Positions 6,258 to 12,464 of a stretch of DNA of 13,922 nucleotides are shown here, one piece after another. This stretch comes from RBG-16-57-9 sp964529745. GTDB lineage: Archaea > Thermoproteota > Bathyarchaeia > TCS64. The notes beneath the pieces are model-generated. The model was not told where the DNA came from, did no database searches, and saw only the letters and a list, made by a program, of their open reading frames with translations. The position numbers were made by a program, and so were the translations under genes. How positions within the stretch are numbered: the first letter of the stretch is position 1; each line of letters opens with the position of its first letter. The DNA is taken from NCBI GenBank assembly GCA_964529745.1, contig CAZGZR010000064.1, positions 1 to 13,922 of the forward strand, given 5' to 3'.

Positions 6258-6968
6258 ATGGTTGCGTTTCTAGACATATCGGTCGTCGCTGTAGGGGCCT
6301 TCCTGGCGATGTGCATGTTCTCCACGCTTTACGGCAAGAGCAGCCCGCTCTACGCCCTGGCGGAGGAAAGCTACATAGGGTTCGCCACTGGCTTAACAAT
6401 CGTATGGAACGTGGTCTTCATCTGGCAGACGGGCGTCGTCAACATGATGAGGGGGGACTGGGCCCTCGTGCTGGCCCTCATACTGGGGGTCATGATGCTC
6501 TTCAGGATCCACCCCAAGTACGCTTACGTGGCGAGGCTGCCCATAGCCATAGTTGTGGGCGCCCAGCTGGGGCTCAGCCTGAGAACCATCATATTCACGC
6601 GCTTCATACAGCAGATATCCAGCGTCATCGTGCCGCTCTTCTCGGGTTCGGCGCAGACGCTGCTATACAACTGGACCATCGCCATCTGCGTCATCTTCAT
6701 GCTCACCTTCTTCTTCTACACCGTTGAGATGGAGGGGGTGCTTGGGATGAGCGCCAGGTTCGGCGAGTACCTGCTCTACATGGCCTTCGGCGCGAGCTTC
6801 GCCATGACCTTCATGGGCAGGCTGTCGATGTTCGTCGGCTTCATGCAGAGCTACACCATACCCGCCTGGAAGACTCCGTATCTCCTGGGCAGCATGATCC
6901 TCGTACTAGCCCTCATCGTCTACATGGACAAGACGGGGCTGCGGGAGAAGCTGACACCAGAAGAGTAA
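6258..6968 (+). CDS. Seven-helix membrane protein of unknown function (module subunit D)
   Basis: The 236 residues contain about seven hydrophobic segments (roughly 7-25, 39-58, 68-83, 89-108, 133-155, 170-193 and 207-226). I recall similar proteins encoded beside DUF6754 genes in other thermophilic prokaryotes. The recurrent parts are a Y-G-K-S-S-P-L-Y segment after helix 1 and the A-F-G-A-S-F-A-M-T-F-M-G-R-L-S segment in helix 6; the latter is the best candidate for a functional core. GGAGGA (6245-6250) lies seven bases before the ATG, an ideal ribosome site, and only four bases separate it from the upstream stop. There are no transporter or enzyme signatures I can name. An oligo-T tract follows the stop, so the message may end here. 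Confidence 0.77.
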   Translation: MVAFLDISVVAVGAFLAMCMFSTLYGKSSPLYALAEESYIGFATGLTIVWNVVFIWQTGVVNMMRGDWALVLALILGVMMLFRIHPKYAYVARLPIAIVVGAQLGLSLRTIIFTRFIQQISSVIVPLFSGSAQTLLYNWTIAICVIFMLTFFFYTVEMEGVLGMSARFGEYLLYMAFGASFAMTFMGRLSMFVGFMQSYTIPAWKTPYLLGSMILVLALIVYMDKTGLREKLTPEE

Positions 6969-6974
6969 TACCCA

Positions 6975-6984
6975 CCCTTTTTTA
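6975..6984 (+). terminator. Oligo-T tract after the membrane operon
   Basis: CCC followed by seven T residues starts seven bases after the stop of the seven-helix protein gene, which fits an archaeal intrinsic terminator. It could also act as part of a TATA-like element (TTTTTTATAC). It lies only about 12 bases before the next ATG, however, which is too close for a normal promoter of that gene. Confidence 0.4.
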
Positions 6985-6995
6985 TACTCTATTCT

Positions 6996-7328
6996 ATGTC
7001 CTCGGACTGGCAGCAGTGGCAGGACCTGCCCCCGGAGCGGGAGGACGAGCTCATAGAGAAGCTGGCCCAGGCCTTCGTGAAGCGAGACCTCGGCCTCATG
7101 GGCAGGATGCTCCTGGAGAGCGGGGGCCCCCTGACCAACTTGTTCGCCGAGTTCTACATGGGGATATACGGGCCCTTCTTCGACTTCCTGGAGGTGGACG
7201 AATACGTGGCTCTGCTACGTAACAGGAGAAACGTGAGAAGGCTCATCGAGCGGATGGACGAGCTTGAGAAGGAGCGGGAGAAGGGCAGGAAAGCTAAGAC
7301 CGAGGACGAGGCCGAGGAACCCGGGTAG
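6996..7328 (+). CDS. Small charged helical protein of unknown function
   Basis: This 110-residue protein is predicted to be mainly helical. Residues 14-35 form an amphipathic helix. A less polar middle follows (about 40-65: L-E-S-G-G-P-L-T-N-L-F-A-E-F-Y-M-G-I-Y-G-P-F-F-D-F). Then comes L-L-R-N-R-R-N-V-R-R-L-I-E-R-M-D-E-L-E-K and a highly charged Lys/Glu tail. The P-L...P-F plus R-x-N-V-x-R-L-I-x-R pattern reminds me of small bacterial and archaeal proteins of unknown role, but I cannot name the family. No membrane helix is clear, although the middle could lie on a membrane. It starts 27 bases after the membrane operon with an oligo-T tract between. Whether it belongs to that operon is open. 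Confidence 0.65.
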   Translation: MSSDWQQWQDLPPEREDELIEKLAQAFVKRDLGLMGRMLLESGGPLTNLFAEFYMGIYGPFFDFLEVDEYVALLRNRRNVRRLIERMDELEKEREKGRKAKTEDEAEEPG

Positions 7329-7403
7329 CACAGCCGAAGAAACCCGGTGATCTAGAGCGGCTTGTGGAGCCCCGTTGATCCCAAGTGGAGCCTATGGGGC
7401 TAG

Positions 7404-7655
7404 TCACCCTTTCTCCTCGGGCGGCTGCTCAGACGGGCCTCTCCTCTCTGCCAGCCTCGCCCTTAGGGCCCTCTTGACCCTGAAGGACCAGAGCCCCAGC
7501 CCCAGGACCAGCAGGTTCAACAACGTGAAGGCCCTGTTGTCCTCCAGCTCGAACACGCCGGTGAGGTAGAACATGTCGGCCGCTATGATGACGACCATCA
7601 GCACGTTGGCTAGGAGCAGCAGGTTCTGGGTTCTCTTGGGGAGGGTGCTGGTCAG
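7404..7655 (-). CDS. Small two-helix membrane protein, apparent CTG start
   Basis: This protein of 83 residues has two hydrophobic helices (about 11-32, N-L-L-L-L-A-N-V-L-M-V-V-I-I-A-A, and about 42-60). A short acidic hairpin (V-F-E-L-E-D-N-R) separates them, and a basic tail (R-V-K-R-A-L-R-A-R-L-A-E-R-R) follows. Both ends are basic, so the hairpin should face outward. The only standard start is GTG at 7604 (66 residues), which would cut the first helix short and remove its basic P-K-R lead. In-frame upstream, a CTG at 7655 stands eight bases after GGAGTGAGG (7672-7664 on this strand), an excellent ribosome site that overlaps the upstream stop. I therefore propose CTG initiation. It lies 10 bases after the creatininase-family gene and is probably co-transcribed. 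Function unknown. Confidence 0.6.
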   Translation of the reverse strand: MTSTLPKRTQNLLLLANVLMVVIIAADMFYLTGVFELEDNRAFTLLNLLVLGLGLWSFRVKRALRARLAERRGPSEQPPEEKG

Positions 7656-7665
7656 GGCAGGCGCC

Positions 7666-8439
7666 TCACTCCATCTTGTGGGGCTTGCATAGCAGCCCGT
7701 CGGCGTCCGCCGCCTTGATGGCCTCCACCAGCTTCACCACCTCCTCGGTGAAGGGCTTCATTATCTCCTCGCCGATCTCCTCGGAGGCCGTGGTGGACAC
7801 TATCTTCTTGCCGGCGCCGCCTAGGACGCCCGTGGGGGTCAGGTCGATGGTGTCCCAGGGGAACTGCATGGGCCCCAGGTTGCTGATGCCCGTTATGGGT
7901 AGGGTGCCCAGATGGGTGTTCTGGGTGGTGTCCACCGCCCTCTCCATCCTGACGAGGTGGCCGTGGTAGTAGAGGTTCATGCTTGTCTCCTTCTCGCCGG
8001 CGTGGCCGTCTATGCCCGGCGGGAACGTCATGAGGACCGCCGCGAACACCTCGTACTCCCTGCGCAGGTCGCCGGCCACCTCCATGAGGGCCGCGGTGTT
8101 CCCGCCGTGGCCGTTGAAGAACAGTATCTTGCGGGCGCCGTGGCTGGCTGCCGCCAGCGCTACCGAGAGCATGTAGTCCCTGAAGACGTCCGGGGGCACC
8201 CAGAGGGTGCCCGGGAACTGCCTGTGGTGTTCAGAGACTCCCACGGGCACCACTGGGAGGATGGGGACGCCTGTCCTGTCGCCGACGGCTTTGCTGAAGG
8301 CCGCGGCGATGAGGTGGTCTGTGCCCAGGGGGTTGTGGGGGCCGTGCTGCTCGGTGCTGCCCACGGGGAGGATGACGGTGTCTGTCTCGCTGAACAGCTT
8401 CTCCGCGTCTGTCCAGGTTATCTCGGCTAGCTGAACCAT
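7666..8439 (-). CDS. Creatininase-family amidohydrolase
   Basis: This 257-residue enzyme of the creatininase/FAPy-deformylase/MftE superfamily uses two metal ions to hydrolyse amide bonds. The metal and catalytic residues are intact: Glu30 and His32 in P-V-G-S-T-E-Q-H-G-P-H, Asp41 in L-G-T-D-H, the H-R-Q-F-P-G-T segment (72-78), N-G-H-G-G-N (109-114), and H-A-G-E-K-E-T-S (146-153) with Glu151. Length is normal. Archaeal members act in riboflavin/F420 precursor processing (ArfB, formamide hydrolase) or on unknown substrates. Nothing nearby (no riboflavin or mycofactocin genes) fixes the substrate. The gene has its own promoter about 30 bases upstream and is followed by a small membrane protein gene. 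The superfamily is certain, the substrate unknown. Confidence 0.9.
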   Translation of the reverse strand: MVQLAEITWTDAEKLFSETDTVILPVGSTEQHGPHNPLGTDHLIAAAFSKAVGDRTGVPILPVVPVGVSEHHRQFPGTLWVPPDVFRDYMLSVALAAASHGARKILFFNGHGGNTAALMEVAGDLRREYEVFAAVLMTFPPGIDGHAGEKETSMNLYYHGHLVRMERAVDTTQNTHLGTLPITGISNLGPMQFPWDTIDLTPTGVLGGAGKKIVSTTASEEIGEEIMKPFTEEVVKLVEAIKAADADGLLCKPHKME

Positions 8440-8468
8440 GGTATCACGTGATCAAGGTGGTGCGTCTG

Positions 8469-8478
8469 GTTAAAATAG
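8469..8478 (-). promoter_or_regulatory. TATA-like box for the creatininase-family gene
   Basis: Read on the minus strand this is CTATTTTAAC, centred about 35 bases upstream of the ATG at 8439. The predicted transcription start is near 8448, giving a leader of about nine bases. Confidence 0.5.
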
Positions 8479-8714
8479 TCTGTTGATAAGAGGGTCGTAT
8501 CTTAGGTGTTCTGTGCGTTTGTCGGTGCTCTAGGGTATTATATGGTAGGAGCCTGTCCGTGAGAGGAAGACTGCTCTGTTTTACTTTTGATTCATAAGTA
8601 AGAAATATATTCATAACGTCTTCCTTATGCCCCCCATATCCTTCCAAGCCTACTCTGGTCTCTTCTCTTGCCTTATTTTACGTCGGCGCCGGGCCATTGA
8701 AGCCTTGAACAAGC

Positions 8715-8723
8715 TTCTAATAA
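8715..8723 (+). promoter_or_regulatory. TATA-like box for the ferredoxin-AOR operon
   Basis: TTCTAATAA lies about 28 bases before the TTG at 8748. With normal archaeal spacing, transcription would start at or within a few bases of that codon, which suggests a leaderless message. A second AT block (CCTTATTTTA, 8671-8680) is a possible alternative with a longer leader. Confidence 0.4.
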
Positions 8724-8747
8724 CCGTCAGGACATACCCCGTGACTG

Positions 8748-9257
8748 TTGGAGGACCAGTCAGTGCCTGAGGCTTCACCGGAAACCATCGAAGCGACCAG
8801 AGGCCGCCTCGTGGTGGACGCCGAGATATGCATAGGCTGCAGGGCCTGCGAGGCGGCGTGCTCGCTGACCCATGAGGGATACGTGGCCCCAAGCCTCTCC
8901 AGGATCAGGGTGAAGCGGAACCCGCTGAACGGACCCGACTTCACGCCTCTGCAGTGCCACCAGTGCGTGGAGCCGGCGTGCATGGCCTCGTGCCCCGTGG
9001 ACGCCATCAGGCTCGACGGGGACTCGCCCCACGCAGTCGTCGTTGACGCGGATGCCTGCACCGGCTGCGGGAGCTGCGTGGACGCCTGCCCCTACGATCC
9101 CCCCAGGATCATGCTCGACGAGGCCAGGGGAGTCGCTTTCAAGTGTGACCTCTGCGGCGGACGACCCTCGTGCGTCGAGAGCTGCCCCACGGGCGCCATC
9201 GTATACGTCCAGGGCGGCCACACGTGGATCGGGGAAGACCCGGAGGAATTCGAGTGA
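8748..9257 (+). CDS. Ferredoxin-type electron transfer subunit with four [4Fe-4S] clusters
   Basis: The 169 residues carry sixteen cysteines in four groups: C28-C31-C34-C38, C70-C73-C78-C82, C104-C107-C110-C114 and C133-C136-C142-C146. This is the pattern of DMSO reductase subunit B/HycB-like polyferredoxins. The second and fourth groups have the stretched spacing typical of that class. There is no signal peptide, so it is cytoplasmic. Its TGA overlaps the GTG start of the tungsten or molybdenum oxidoreductase gene by four bases, so it is almost certainly that enzyme's electron-carrying partner, passing electrons from aldehyde oxidation to other carriers. The start is uncertain: TTG 8748 fits a leaderless message, and GTG 8763 is in frame. 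Residues before about 18 are not conserved in type. Confidence 0.88.
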   Translation: MEDQSVPEASPETIEATRGRLVVDAEICIGCRACEAACSLTHEGYVAPSLSRIRVKRNPLNGPDFTPLQCHQCVEPACMASCPVDAIRLDGDSPHAVVVDADACTGCGSCVDACPYDPPRIMLDEARGVAFKCDLCGGRPSCVESCPTGAIVYVQGGHTWIGEDPEEFE

Positions 9258-11344
9258 AAACGCACGGCTACGTCGGACAGATCCTACGGATCGACCTCAC
9301 TGACGGCTCGTCCGAGACCGTTCCGACTGAGAGGTATCTTCCTAGGTACGTGGGCGGCAGAGGTATAGCCGCCAAGATCTACTGGGACGAGGTGCCCTCA
9401 GGCTGCGGGGCCTTCGACCCCGAGAACAGGCTCATAGTGATGACGGGGCCGGCGACGGGGTGCCTGGCCGTGGGGTCGGCCCGGATGACCATGGTGGGGA
9501 AGGCGCCCCAGACCTACCCCGTGGAGAGCTACTGCCGCTCCAGCGCCGGGGGCCACTGGGGCCCCGAGCTCAAGTTCGCGGGCTACGACGGCCTGGTAAT
9601 CGCGGGACGTGCGCCGGAGCCCTCCTACGTCTGGATCATGGACGACGTGGTGGAGGTCCGCCCCGCCTCAGGGTACATCTGGGGCCTGGACACCCACGCC
9701 GCGCAGCGGCGTATATGGGATAGGCACGGCGACGACGCCAAGGTGCTCCTCATCGGACCGGCCGGGGAGAACATGTCCCGCGTCGCCGTGGTCTCCAGCG
9801 ACAGCAACGTCGCGTTCGGGCAGGGCGGGTTCGGCGGAGTCATGGGCAGCAAGAACCTCAAGGCCGTGGCCGTCCGGGGCACCGGAGGCATACGCGTCGC
9901 CGACCCCGACGGCCTCAAGGAGCTGTACGTCCGCCTAAGCTACCTGAGCTCGGGATCCAAGAAGGTCGAGGACGGGGACCCCGGCGGCCGCAGGGTGGCT
10001 GTGGGCGGCTGGTCCGAGCACGCCAGGAACACGGCAGTCTACGACGACTACAAGGCCGGTGAGGCCCGGTGGTGGTACGAGGGCTGCTACTCGTGCTCCA
10101 TCTGCAACTGCGCCGCCGGCACAGGCAAGATCAACGTAAGGTACCTGGACGGCTCCATACCCTCTGGGTCCTCCACCTGCGTCGAGTACGGCATATACAT
10201 CCCACCCGAGCAGCGGCTCCGCGGCGGCAAGATGTACGGTAAGGTCTCGGTGGAGGCGTCCCACCTCTTGGACATGTTGGGTCTGAACGCGTGGGAGTTC
10301 TACTTCACCATCAGGGGCTACTGCCCCGACCCGAGGCAAAGCCCGGAGGGGGGCCCCAGGATGGACACGCTGGGCGGCCTCAACCTCCTCTACTACCTCC
10401 ACGAGGCCGGGGTCCTGGACGAGGACAACACTGGGCTGCCCTTCGACAGGTTCGGGAGCAGGGAGTTCATAGTCAAGCTGCTGGAGGACGCCGCGTACCG
10501 CAGGGGCTTCGGCGGCCTCCTCGCCGAGGGGCTGCCCAGGGCCCTACACTACATGATGGAGCACCCCGGCGAGTTCGGGCTAGGGGCGGCGGGCGTCGAG
10601 GCCATAAGGCTGGCCTACCAGCAGGGCTACCCCAGGGCCGGCCGCTTCGGCGGCTACCCGAGGCACCACCTATTCTGCGGGGGTCAGGGCTGCGGCCGAC
10701 TCTACCACCCCCAGCTGATCAGATGCTGCGTGGATCAGGGCGATTTCTCGGTGCTCCACGTGAACACGGGTATGATGAGGGTCCCTGGCGTCGAGTACGG
10801 CTCCGACGCGTACTGGCGGGTGGCGGGCCCGCTGGCGGAGAAGTGGATGGGCGGCCGGGAGGCGTTCGACCAGTACACTACGGGGTACAAGGCGGAGGCG
10901 GCCGGCTTCGGGATGCTGGTGGGCATGGAGCTCGACTGCATCCCCCTCTGTGACTTCAAGTACCCTCTCTGGTACTCGTGGCACACCGGGGACCTGAGGG
11001 GGGACGACGAGGCGGGGAGCAAGCTCCTCCATGCCGTGACCGGGCTGGAGCAAAGCCAGAGGGAGCTATACGGCATGATGGACGCCCTCTGCGACCTGGA
11101 GAGGGCCATAGCCTGCAGGGAGGGGCGGCGGAGGAAGGACGACTGGCTCCACGACCACGAGTTCATAGGGATGGACCTAGAAGGCCGGAGGCTACGGCGG
11201 GAGGACCTTAGGGGCCTCCTGGACGAGTTCTACGCGTTGAGGGGGTGGGACCCGGCTACGGGTGTCCCCACGAGGCGGAAGCTGGTGGACGACGGACTGG
11301 GGGACGTGGCGGCGGAGCTGGAGCGCATGGGTGCATACGCGTAG
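9254..11344 (+). CDS. Aldehyde:ferredoxin oxidoreductase family tungsto-bispterin enzyme, variant Fe-S motif
   Basis: This 696-residue protein should oxidise an aldehyde or similar substrate at a tungsten (or molybdenum) bis-pyranopterin centre. Family landmarks are Y-V-G-G-R-G-I-A-A-K (N terminus), N-R-L-I-V-M-T-G-P-A-T-G, L-K-F-A-G-Y-D-G-L-V-I-A-G, G-P-A-G-E-N-M-S-R-V-A, and G-F-G-G-V-M-G-S-K-N-L-K-A-V (pterin-binding domain 1). E334-A-S-H337 is an E-x-x-H that may ligate the inter-subunit iron. The fourth Fe-S ligand is L-C566-D-F. The first cysteine group reads C278-Y-S-C281-S-I-C284-N-C286 rather than the usual C-x2-C-x3-C. At 696 residues it is longer than classical archaeal members (about 600-620). 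GTG 9254 is fixed by GGAGGA (9242-9247) and coupling to the ferredoxin stop; a longer upstream reading lies inside the ferredoxin gene. Substrate unknown. Confidence 0.9.
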   Translation: MKTHGYVGQILRIDLTDGSSETVPTERYLPRYVGGRGIAAKIYWDEVPSGCGAFDPENRLIVMTGPATGCLAVGSARMTMVGKAPQTYPVESYCRSSAGGHWGPELKFAGYDGLVIAGRAPEPSYVWIMDDVVEVRPASGYIWGLDTHAAQRRIWDRHGDDAKVLLIGPAGENMSRVAVVSSDSNVAFGQGGFGGVMGSKNLKAVAVRGTGGIRVADPDGLKELYVRLSYLSSGSKKVEDGDPGGRRVAVGGWSEHARNTAVYDDYKAGEARWWYEGCYSCSICNCAAGTGKINVRYLDGSIPSGSSTCVEYGIYIPPEQRLRGGKMYGKVSVEASHLLDMLGLNAWEFYFTIRGYCPDPRQSPEGGPRMDTLGGLNLLYYLHEAGVLDEDNTGLPFDRFGSREFIVKLLEDAAYRRGFGGLLAEGLPRALHYMMEHPGEFGLGAAGVEAIRLAYQQGYPRAGRFGGYPRHHLFCGGQGCGRLYHPQLIRCCVDQGDFSVLHVNTGMMRVPGVEYGSDAYWRVAGPLAEKWMGGREAFDQYTTGYKAEAAGFGMLVGMELDCIPLCDFKYPLWYSWHTGDLRGDDEAGSKLLHAVTGLEQSQRELYGMMDALCDLERAIACREGRRRKDDWLHDHEFIGMDLEGRRLRREDLRGLLDEFYALRGWDPATGVPTRRKLVDDGLGDVAAELERMGAYA

Positions 11345-11373
11345 CGTCTCCGCGAAGGTAACCATCTCCTCCC

Positions 11374-11381
11374 CTTATATT
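11374..11381 (+). promoter_or_regulatory. TATA-like box for the ATP-cone nuclease gene
   Basis: CTTATATT is centred about 32 bases before the ATG at 11410. The predicted transcription start is near 11403, so the leader is very short or absent. No ribosome site is visible before the ATG, which agrees. Confidence 0.5.
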
Positions 11382-11409
11382 CGACCGCAAGAAACCTCAT
11401 ACAGCAACC

Positions 11410-12240
11410 ATGCCTCACGCTGGAGAATTGAAGGTTACTAAGTGGAACGGCGAGAAACAGGATTACGACCCGGAGAAGATGCTCGGCACCCTCAACCGGT
11501 ACGGCGTGACCGGCAAGGAGGCGGAGGAGATACTCGACGAGATCGAGTCCCGGCTGACCCCCGGCATCGAGACCAGCGAGATACTGGACATGATGCACCG
11601 GGAGCTGGATAAGCGGGGGAAGACGGGCAGGCTGAAGCGGGACCTCAGATACGCCTTGGGGATGATGAGGTCGGCGCCCGACTTCGAGGAATACGTGAGG
11701 CTCCTCCTGGCCTACGAGGGCTACGACGTGAGCCCCAACGCCGTGATAAGGGGCCACTGCGTCAAACACGAGATAGACGGGGTGCTGGAGAGGGATGGCG
11801 AGCTGGTGTACTTGGAGACCAAGCACCACAGGAGACGCCACAGCTACACGCCGTTCTACGTCAGCCTCTCGGCGAAGGCCAAGCTAGACGACATCAGGCG
11901 GGGCCACGAGGAGGGGCTGAACGGCTACGACTTCTCCCGCGCCCTCATCGTGTGCAACACCAGGATGACGGAGCACGCCAGGCTCTACGCGGAATGCGTC
12001 GGCATAGACCACCTTGGATGGAAGACTCCCCCGGAGAGGGGCATCGACAAGATGATCACCGAAGGCGGGGTCTACCCGACGACGATCCTCAGAAGCGTCG
12101 GGAGGAGGGAGAGGGACGCCCTCTCAGGGGCGGGAATAGTGACCCTCCAACAGCTGGCGCAGTACGGTGGGAAGCCGCCGCTCCCCGCCCAACGGTTCAA
12201 GAGCCTCCAGGGAGAGGCGGAGAAGGTACTCGGTATATAG
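11410..12240 (+). CDS. ATP-cone domain plus PD-(D/E)XK nuclease protein
   Basis: Three parts are visible in the 276 residues. Residues 7-85 resemble an ATP-cone, the nucleotide-sensing domain of ribonucleotide reductases and NrdR: V-T-K-W-N-G, Y-D-P-E-K, then T-L-N-R-Y-G-V and I-E-S-R-L-T-P-G-I-E-T-S-E-I. Residues 91-200 look like a restriction endonuclease-like fold, with F-E-E-Y-V-R-L-L-L-A-Y-E-G-Y-D-V, then H-E-I-D123-G-V-L and L-V-Y-L-E136-T-K138-H-H, the D...E-x-K active site. Residues 218-250 (L-R-S-V-G-R-R-E-R-D-A-L-S-G-A-G-I-V) look like a helix-hairpin-helix DNA-binding motif. The likely role is a DNase whose action depends on nucleotide level, in repair or defence. It has its own promoter and no modification gene beside it, so a classical restriction system is unlikely. 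The substrate is unknown. Confidence 0.8.
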   Translation: MPHAGELKVTKWNGEKQDYDPEKMLGTLNRYGVTGKEAEEILDEIESRLTPGIETSEILDMMHRELDKRGKTGRLKRDLRYALGMMRSAPDFEEYVRLLLAYEGYDVSPNAVIRGHCVKHEIDGVLERDGELVYLETKHHRRRHSYTPFYVSLSAKAKLDDIRRGHEEGLNGYDFSRALIVCNTRMTEHARLYAECVGIDHLGWKTPPERGIDKMITEGGVYPTTILRSVGRRERDALSGAGIVTLQQLAQYGGKPPLPAQRFKSLQGEAEKVLGI

Positions 12241-12287
12241 CGGCCTATGTTGTCAGTATTTGGGAATAAAATATGAGCCACGCAAAC

Positions 12288-12360
12288 CTCACCCCGTTAA
12301 CCGCTTCTATTGAGCTTAGGACGTTAATATTTAGGCGGGTTACCGTTTTGGGGGAGTTTT
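12288..12360 (+). terminator. Long bulged hairpin followed by TTTT, after the nuclease gene
   Basis: CTC-a-CCCC (12288-12295) can pair with GGGGGAG (12350-12356). Inside it, TAACCGC (12298-12304) pairs with GCGGGTTA (12335-12342), with one bulged base. TTTT follows at 12357-12360. It lies about 50 bases after the nuclease stop. A transcript end or the tail of a small RNA both fit; I cannot tell which. Confidence 0.4.
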
Positions 12361-12389
12361 AAGTCCAGCGATGCAAATACAGGGTGTTT

Positions 12390-12409
12390 CCATCGGTTTC
12401 AGTCGATGG
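12390..12409. repeat. Inverted repeat CCATCG/CGATGG
   Basis: A perfect 6-bp stem with an 8-base loop (GTTTCAGT) stands about 30 bases before the promoter of the RNA candidate. It could be a regulator site, a small hairpin, or one end of a decayed insertion element. It is not repeated elsewhere in the window, so it is not a CRISPR repeat unit. Confidence 0.3.
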
Positions 12410-12435
12410 GTTTGTGTCTTCCGGTAAACTTAAGG

Positions 12436-12442
12436 TATAATA
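12436..12442 (+). promoter_or_regulatory. TATA box for the structured RNA candidate
   Basis: TATAATA is centred 26 bases before 12465, the first base of the closing helix of the RNA candidate. This is the expected archaeal distance from TATA box to transcription start. Confidence 0.5.
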
Positions 12443-12464
12443 GGAGTGCTTCTGTAGGTATGTT

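Larger units (their letters stand above)
8440..8747. other. Divergent promoter region without a protein gene
   Basis: This 308-base gap separates the minus-strand creatininase gene from the plus-strand ferredoxin gene. It holds TATA-like boxes for both (8469-8478 minus, 8715-8723 plus), an AT-rich middle (about 8576-8620) and a T-rich plus-strand stretch near 8660-8680 (including CCTTATTTTA). A 67-codon minus-strand frame here (8444-8647) has no protein-like character. The AT-rich middle shares a 12-base word with the spacer before the DUF6754 operon. Confidence 0.5.

Noticed and set aside
7368..7401. Inverted repeat AGCCCC/GGGGCT between the 110-aa gene and the two-helix membrane gene.
   Set aside because: It is a 6-bp stem with a 22-base loop in a GC-rich convergent gap, with no T tract, so it is likely to be chance.
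8444..8647. A 67-codon minus-strand frame upstream of the creatininase gene.
   Set aside because: It lies across the promoter region and AT-rich DNA, with low-complexity Thr/Arg composition and no ribosome site or family features.
9170..9253. An upstream extension of the AOR frame starting at an ATG in 9170.
   Set aside because: It lies inside the ferredoxin gene in another frame, is Arg/Gly/Pro-rich and unlike any AOR N terminus. GTG 9254 has a strong ribosome site and overlaps the ferredoxin stop.
12390..12409. Possible CRISPR repeat unit (palindromic end, GTTTC).
   Set aside because: Only one copy is present, with no regularly spaced repeats or spacers and no cas genes in the window.
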